64,000 nt of DNA from Prescottella equi (GTDB lineage: Bacteria; Actinomycetota; Actinomycetes; Mycobacteriales; Mycobacteriaceae), in assembly GCF_020171745.1 (NCBI RefSeq), contig NZ_JAIVAH010000012.1, positions 186,001 to 250,000 on the forward strand. Reading direction: 5' to 3'. The notes below the pieces were generated by a model that saw only the letters and a list, made by a program, of their open reading frames with translations, searched no databases and was not told where the DNA came from. Each line of letters opens with the position of its first letter. The stretch's first letter is position 1. A program made the translations under genes and the position numbers. Below are positions 60,709 through 64,000 of this stretch, one piece after another.

Positions 60709-61392
60709 GTGACCGTCGCCGACAACGCGAGCGCTGCCGACCACCCGCACTCCGACAACTCCGATACGCGGACCATCGTTCACGTGCTCCGGCACGGCGA
60801 GGTGCACAACCCGAGCGGCATCCTCTACGGACGCCTCCCGAACTTCCGGCTGTCGGAGAACGGTGAGTCGCAGGCCCGCGCCGTCGCGGCGGCGCTCGCC
60901 GACCACGACATCACGCACGTCGTCGCGTCTCCGCTGCAGCGCGCGCAGGAGACGGCCGGTCCGATCGCCGAGAAGCACGGCCTGCAGATCGCGACCGACG
61001 CCAACCTCATCGAGGCGGCCAACGACTTCGAGGGCCTCAAGGTGGCCGTCGGGGACGGTGCGCTGCGCCGGCCCCGGCACTGGTGGAAGCTGCGCGACCC
61101 GTTCACGCCGTCGTGGGGTGAGCCGTACCTGCAGATCGCGCACCGCATGCTCGCCGCGGTGAACGCCGCGCGCGTCGCCGCGGTCGGCCACGAGGCCGTG
61201 TGCGTGAGCCACCAGCTGCCGGTGTGGACGCTGCGCCGCTTCCTGCAGGGCGAGCGCCTGTGGCACGACCCCCGCAATCGTCAGTGCGGCCTCGCGTCGC
61301 TCACGTCCCTGGTCTACGAGGGCGACACCCTCGTCGACATCGTCTACTCCGAGCCGGCCGGATCGTCGGACCCGAGGGTGACCGGCGCATGA
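60709..61392 (+). CDS. Histidine phosphatase superfamily protein (Rv0525-like)
   Basis: A 227-residue phosphoglycerate-mutase-like protein: HVLRHGEVHNPSGILYGRLPNFRLSENGESQARAVA contains the RHG catalytic His, and AVCVSHQLPVWTLRRFL the second His. It differs from glycolytic mutases and is a phosphatase of unknown substrate. GTG 60709 has GGGA 8 nt upstream. The TlpA gene overlaps its stop (ATGA), so it is part of the ccs operon. Confidence 0.87.
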   Translation: MTVADNASAADHPHSDNSDTRTIVHVLRHGEVHNPSGILYGRLPNFRLSENGESQARAVAAALADHDITHVVASPLQRAQETAGPIAEKHGLQIATDANLIEAANDFEGLKVAVGDGALRRPRHWWKLRDPFTPSWGEPYLQIAHRMLAAVNAARVAAVGHEAVCVSHQLPVWTLRRFLQGERLWHDPRNRQCGLASLTSLVYEGDTLVDIVYSEPAGSSDPRVTGA

Positions 61393-62003
61393 AGTTCCCG
61401 TCCCTCCGCCTGGCGGCCGCGGCGTGTTCGCTGGTTGTCGCGGCCACCGTCGCGGGCTGCGCGACCGGTGACGACGCCGTCGCGCAGGGTGGCACGTTCG
61501 TCTTCGTCTCGCCCGGCGGCAAGACCGAACTGTTCTACGATCCGCCGTCCGATCGCGGGGCGGTCGGCAAGGTGTCCGGCGAGGACCTGATGACCGACGG
61601 CAAGACGACGTCGCTCACCGACTACGAGGGCCAGGTCGTCGTGCTCAACGTGTGGGGCCAGTGGTGCGGACCGTGCCGCGGTGAGGCCGACGACCTCGAG
61701 AAGGTCTACGAGAACACCAAGGACATGGGCGTCCAGTTCCTCGGGATCAACGTCCGCGACCACACCAAGGACAAGGCGCAGGACTTCGTCGTCAACAACA
61801 AGGTGGGCTACCCGTCCATCTACGACCCCGAGATGCGCACGCTGCTCACCCTCGGTAAGAACTACCCGACCAGCGTCATCCCGACGACGATCGTGCTCGA
61901 TCGTCAGCACCGGGTGGCGGCGGTGTTCCTCAAGGAACTGCTGGTCGAGGATCTCCAGCCGGTCGTGGAACGGATCGCACAGGAACCGCAGGACCAGGGA
62001 TGA
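61389..62003 (+). CDS. TlpA/ResA-like lipoprotein thioredoxin
   Basis: A 204-residue lipoprotein: lipobox VAGC (Cys24), then a thioredoxin fold with [16 protein letters not shown] (WCGPC) and the cis-proline in [10 protein letters not shown]. It keeps apocytochrome c cysteines reduced outside the membrane, receiving electrons from CcdA. ATG 61389 overlaps the phosphatase stop, and its own TGA is overlapped by ccdA. Match of Rv0526. Confidence 0.93.
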   Translation: MKFPSLRLAAAACSLVVAATVAGCATGDDAVAQGGTFVFVSPGGKTELFYDPPSDRGAVGKVSGEDLMTDGKTTSLTDYEGQVVVLNVWGQWCGPCRGEADDLEKVYENTKDMGVQFLGINVRDHTKDKAQDFVVNNKVGYPSIYDPEMRTLLTLGKNYPTSVIPTTIVLDRQHRVAAVFLKELLVEDLQPVVERIAQEPQDQG

Positions 62004-62827
62004 CGGCCGACACCGTCCTCCTCGCGAGTGTCGGCGACAGCTTCCAGTCGGCGGCCGCGAGCGGACCGCTCCTGCTCGCGCTCGGCGCGTGCCTGCTCGC
62101 GGGTCTCGTGTCGTTCGCGTCGCCGTGCGTCGTGCCGCTCGTCCCCGGCTACCTGTCGTACCTGGCGGGTGTCGTCGGAGCCGACGCCCCCGCGGTCACC
62201 GCGTCCGAGGCCACCACGCGCACGACGACGCTGCGCGACGGGCGCCTGCGGGTCGCGGGCGCTGCGGGGCTGTTCGTCGCGGGCTTCACGGTCGTGTTCG
62301 TGCTGGCCACGGTCTCGGTCTTCGGGGCCATCGAGGCACTCGCCCTCAACCGCGACGTGCTCCAGCGCGTCGGCGGCGTCGTGACCATCGTGATGGGCCT
62401 GGTGTTCATCGGTCTCGTCCCGGCGTTGCAGAAGGACACGCGGATGGCTCCGCGCCGCATCTCGAGCCTGGCGGGTGCCCCGCTGCTCGGTGCGGTGTTC
62501 GCGCTCGGCTGGACGCCGTGCCTGGGGCCGACGCTCGCGGGCGTCATCTCGGTCGCGTCCGGTACCGAGGGGGCGACCGCGGCCCGTGGCGTGGCGCTGA
62601 TCGTTGCGTACTGCCTCGGTCTCGGGCTCCCGTTCGTGATCGTCGCGCTCGGTTCGGCGCGCGCCCTGCGCGGCGTCGGCTGGCTGCGCCGCAACACCCG
62701 AACCATTCAGATCATCGGTGGAATCATGTTGGTGGCTGTCGGCATCGCGCTGGTCACCGGCGCGTGGGACCAGTTCGTCGGCTGGGTCCGTGACGCATTT
62801 ATCTCGGAGGTGACCCTGCCGATATGA
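62000..62827 (+). CDS. ccdA: CcdA thiol-disulfide transporter
   Basis: A 275-residue membrane protein with six helices. [20 protein letters not shown] and [16 protein letters not shown] hold the two redox cysteines (SPCVVP and TPCLGP), the CcdA signature. It moves electrons from cytoplasmic thioredoxin to TlpA/ResA for cytochrome c maturation. ATG 62000 overlaps the TlpA stop and the ResB start overlaps its own. Match of Rv0527. Confidence 0.95.
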   Translation: MTADTVLLASVGDSFQSAAASGPLLLALGACLLAGLVSFASPCVVPLVPGYLSYLAGVVGADAPAVTASEATTRTTTLRDGRLRVAGAAGLFVAGFTVVFVLATVSVFGAIEALALNRDVLQRVGGVVTIVMGLVFIGLVPALQKDTRMAPRRISSLAGAPLLGAVFALGWTPCLGPTLAGVISVASGTEGATAARGVALIVAYCLGLGLPFVIVALGSARALRGVGWLRRNTRTIQIIGGIMLVAVGIALVTGAWDQFVGWVRDAFISEVTLPI

Positions 62828-64000
62828 CGGTTCGAGACACAGTGAGCGACGGCGGCACACCCGCCGACGCCCCGAAGAACCCGCCTCCTCCGCCGAAGCA
62901 GTCGCCGGCCGGGCGTGCCGTCGCCCTCGCCCGGAACACGTGGCGCGGTCTGACGTCGATGCGGACCGCCCTGGTGCTGCTGTTCCTGGTGGCGCTGGCG
63001 GCCATCCCGGGCGCACTGCTGCCGCAGCGCAGCCTCAACGAGGGCAAGGTCAACGACTACATCGCGGCCCGGCCCACGCTGGGTCCGATCATGGACAAGC
63101 TCGAACTGTTCGACGTGTTCGGCAGTTTCTGGTTCACCGCGATCTACGTGCTGCTGTTCATCTCGCTGGTCGGCTGCATCCTGCCGCGGTGCGTCGAGTA
63201 CGCCAAGGCGTTGCGCGCGCAGCCCGTGGCGGCGCCGCGCAACCTGGGCCGGCTGCCGCACCACCGCAGCGAGACCGTCGACGAGGATCCCGAGGCGGTC
63301 GCCGCACGGGTCCGCAAGCAGCTGCGCGGCTGGCGCGTGGTCCAGCGCGTCGGTGGAGATCGAGCCAAGCATCCGGAGGAGATCACCCTCTCCGCCGAGA
63401 AGGGCTTCCTGCGCGAGGCCGGCAACCTGGTCTTCCACCTGTCGCTCGTGGCGCTGCTCGTCTCGCTCGCCGTCGGCAAGCTGAACAGCTACGAGGGCAA
63501 CGTCATCGTCATCGCCAACGACGGCGCCGGACTGTGCACGACGTCGCCCGCGGTGTTCGACTCCTTCCGGGCCGGCAACGAGCGTGACGGCACCGGCATG
63601 ACCCCGCTGTGCGTGAAGGTCAAGGACTTCACCGCGGACTACCTCGACAACGGCCAGGCCGAGATGTTCACCTCGAACATCTCGTACCAGTCGGGCGAAG
63701 ACCTCGAGACGAACACGTGGCGCGAGACCCAGCTCAGGGTCAACCACCCGCTGCGCGTCGCCGGTGACCGCGTCTACCTGCAGGGGCACGGCTACGCGCC
63801 GACCTTCACGGTGACCTTCCCGAACGGCGAGACCCGCACCGAGACGCTGCAGTGGCGCCCGGACGACGCCACGACGTTCCTGTCGAGCGGCGCGATGCGA
63901 TTCGATCCGCCCGGCGGCATGTACGCCGACGAGGACGAGCGCCGCAAGAACCAGGTCGCGATCGAGGGCCTGTTCGCGCCGACCGCGGTGTTCCACGGGA
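62824..64000 (+). CDS. resB: ResB-family cytochrome c biogenesis protein (3' end outside window)
   Basis: Open for 392 codons to the window edge without a stop. After a Pro-rich cytoplasmic N-terminus come membrane helices ([61 protein letters not shown]) and a large extracytoplasmic domain ([34 protein letters not shown]). This is the ResB/Ccs1 half of the System II heme ligation complex; its partner ResC/CcsA is expected just downstream, as in Rv0528-Rv0529. ATG 62824 overlaps the ccdA TGA (ATGA). Confidence 0.94.
   Translation, partial: MTVRDTVSDGGTPADAPKNPPPPPKQSPAGRAVALARNTWRGLTSMRTALVLLFLVALAAIPGALLPQRSLNEGKVNDYIAARPTLGPIMDKLELFDVFGSFWFTAIYVLLFISLVGCILPRCVEYAKALRAQPVAAPRNLGRLPHHRSETVDEDPEAVAARVRKQLRGWRVVQRVGGDRAKHPEEITLSAEKGFLREAGNLVFHLSLVALLVSLAVGKLNSYEGNVIVIANDGAGLCTTSPAVFDSFRAGNERDGTGMTPLCVKVKDFTADYLDNGQAEMFTSNISYQSGEDLETNTWRETQLRVNHPLRVAGDRVYLQGHGYAPTFTVTFPNGETRTETLQWRPDDATTFLSSGAMRFDPPGGMYADEDERRKNQVAIEGLFAPTAVFHG

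Noticed and set aside
1..64000. tRNA, rRNA or CRISPR array
   Set aside because: No cloverleaf with a CCA end, rRNA segment or regularly spaced repeat was noticed; this was a visual check and not a covariance search.

Overview
The window is a high-GC (roughly 70%) actinobacterial chromosome segment whose gene order follows the Mycobacterium tuberculosis Rv0481c-Rv0528 region almost step by step: murB, L,D-transpeptidase, SDR, ROK regulator, mshA, YbjN, gpmA, senX3-regX3, Ppx/GppA, proC, bS22, epimerase, acyltransferase, serB-like, glutaredoxin, hem genes, 13E12-type HNH protein, hemL, TlpA-CcdA-ResB. Extra genes, a Rex gene in front of hemA and the overall style suggest Rhodococcus or a close relative in the Mycobacteriales. 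The genus is inferred from recognised families and synteny, not from a database search.

Layout. 0-4 kb: cell-wall genes (murB, LprQ-like lipoprotein L,D-transpeptidase), a secreted hydrolase and a flavodoxin. 4.1-7 kb: a compact type VII secretion substrate module (EspG, YbaB-like, EspC-like, WXG100-like protein without a toxin domain, small membrane protein). 7-17 kb: DUF2804 and SDR genes, then a leaderless short ORF ending in a Cys-Cys-Pro-Cys tract before a ROK regulator, then a reverse-strand block (secreted protein, lipase-like protein lacking its serine, tocopherol-cyclase-like protein, LmbE deacetylase), an MFS transporter and a hydrolase. This block separates the ROK gene from mshA, which are adjacent in M. 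tuberculosis. 17-25 kb: mshA, YbjN, an Rpf-domain protein behind two CRP-like sites and a long structured leader, a flavin monooxygenase, gpmA and senX3-regX3. 25-37 kb: Ppx/GppA, membrane proteins, MerR plus thioesterase, proC, CPBP protease, bS22, epimerase, acyltransferase, HAD phosphatase, glutaredoxin-like protein.

37-43 kb is a rex-hemA-hemC-hemD-hemB operon with a Rex-type operator at its promoter, which couples tetrapyrrole synthesis to NADH/NAD+. 43-48 kb: small membrane proteins, then a csoR-copZ-copA copper operon with a CsoR-type box. 48-52 kb: lipoprotein, PQQ-type sugar dehydrogenase, cyclase-family enzyme. 52-56 kb is accessory: a DUF222/HNH protein with a LexA-type SOS box, and a second, archaeal-type aspartyl-tRNA synthetase preceded by what looks like a complete translational T-box riboswitch. 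56-64 kb: methyltransferase, acyl-CoA oxidase-like enzyme, hemL, and a System II cytochrome c maturation operon cut by the window edge.

A recurring feature is leaderless transcription: at more than a dozen genes a TAnnnT -10 hexamer lies 6-8 nt before an ATG or GTG start with no Shine-Dalgarno. I used this to choose several starts. No rRNA, tRNA, CRISPR array, insertion sequence or prophage was seen.
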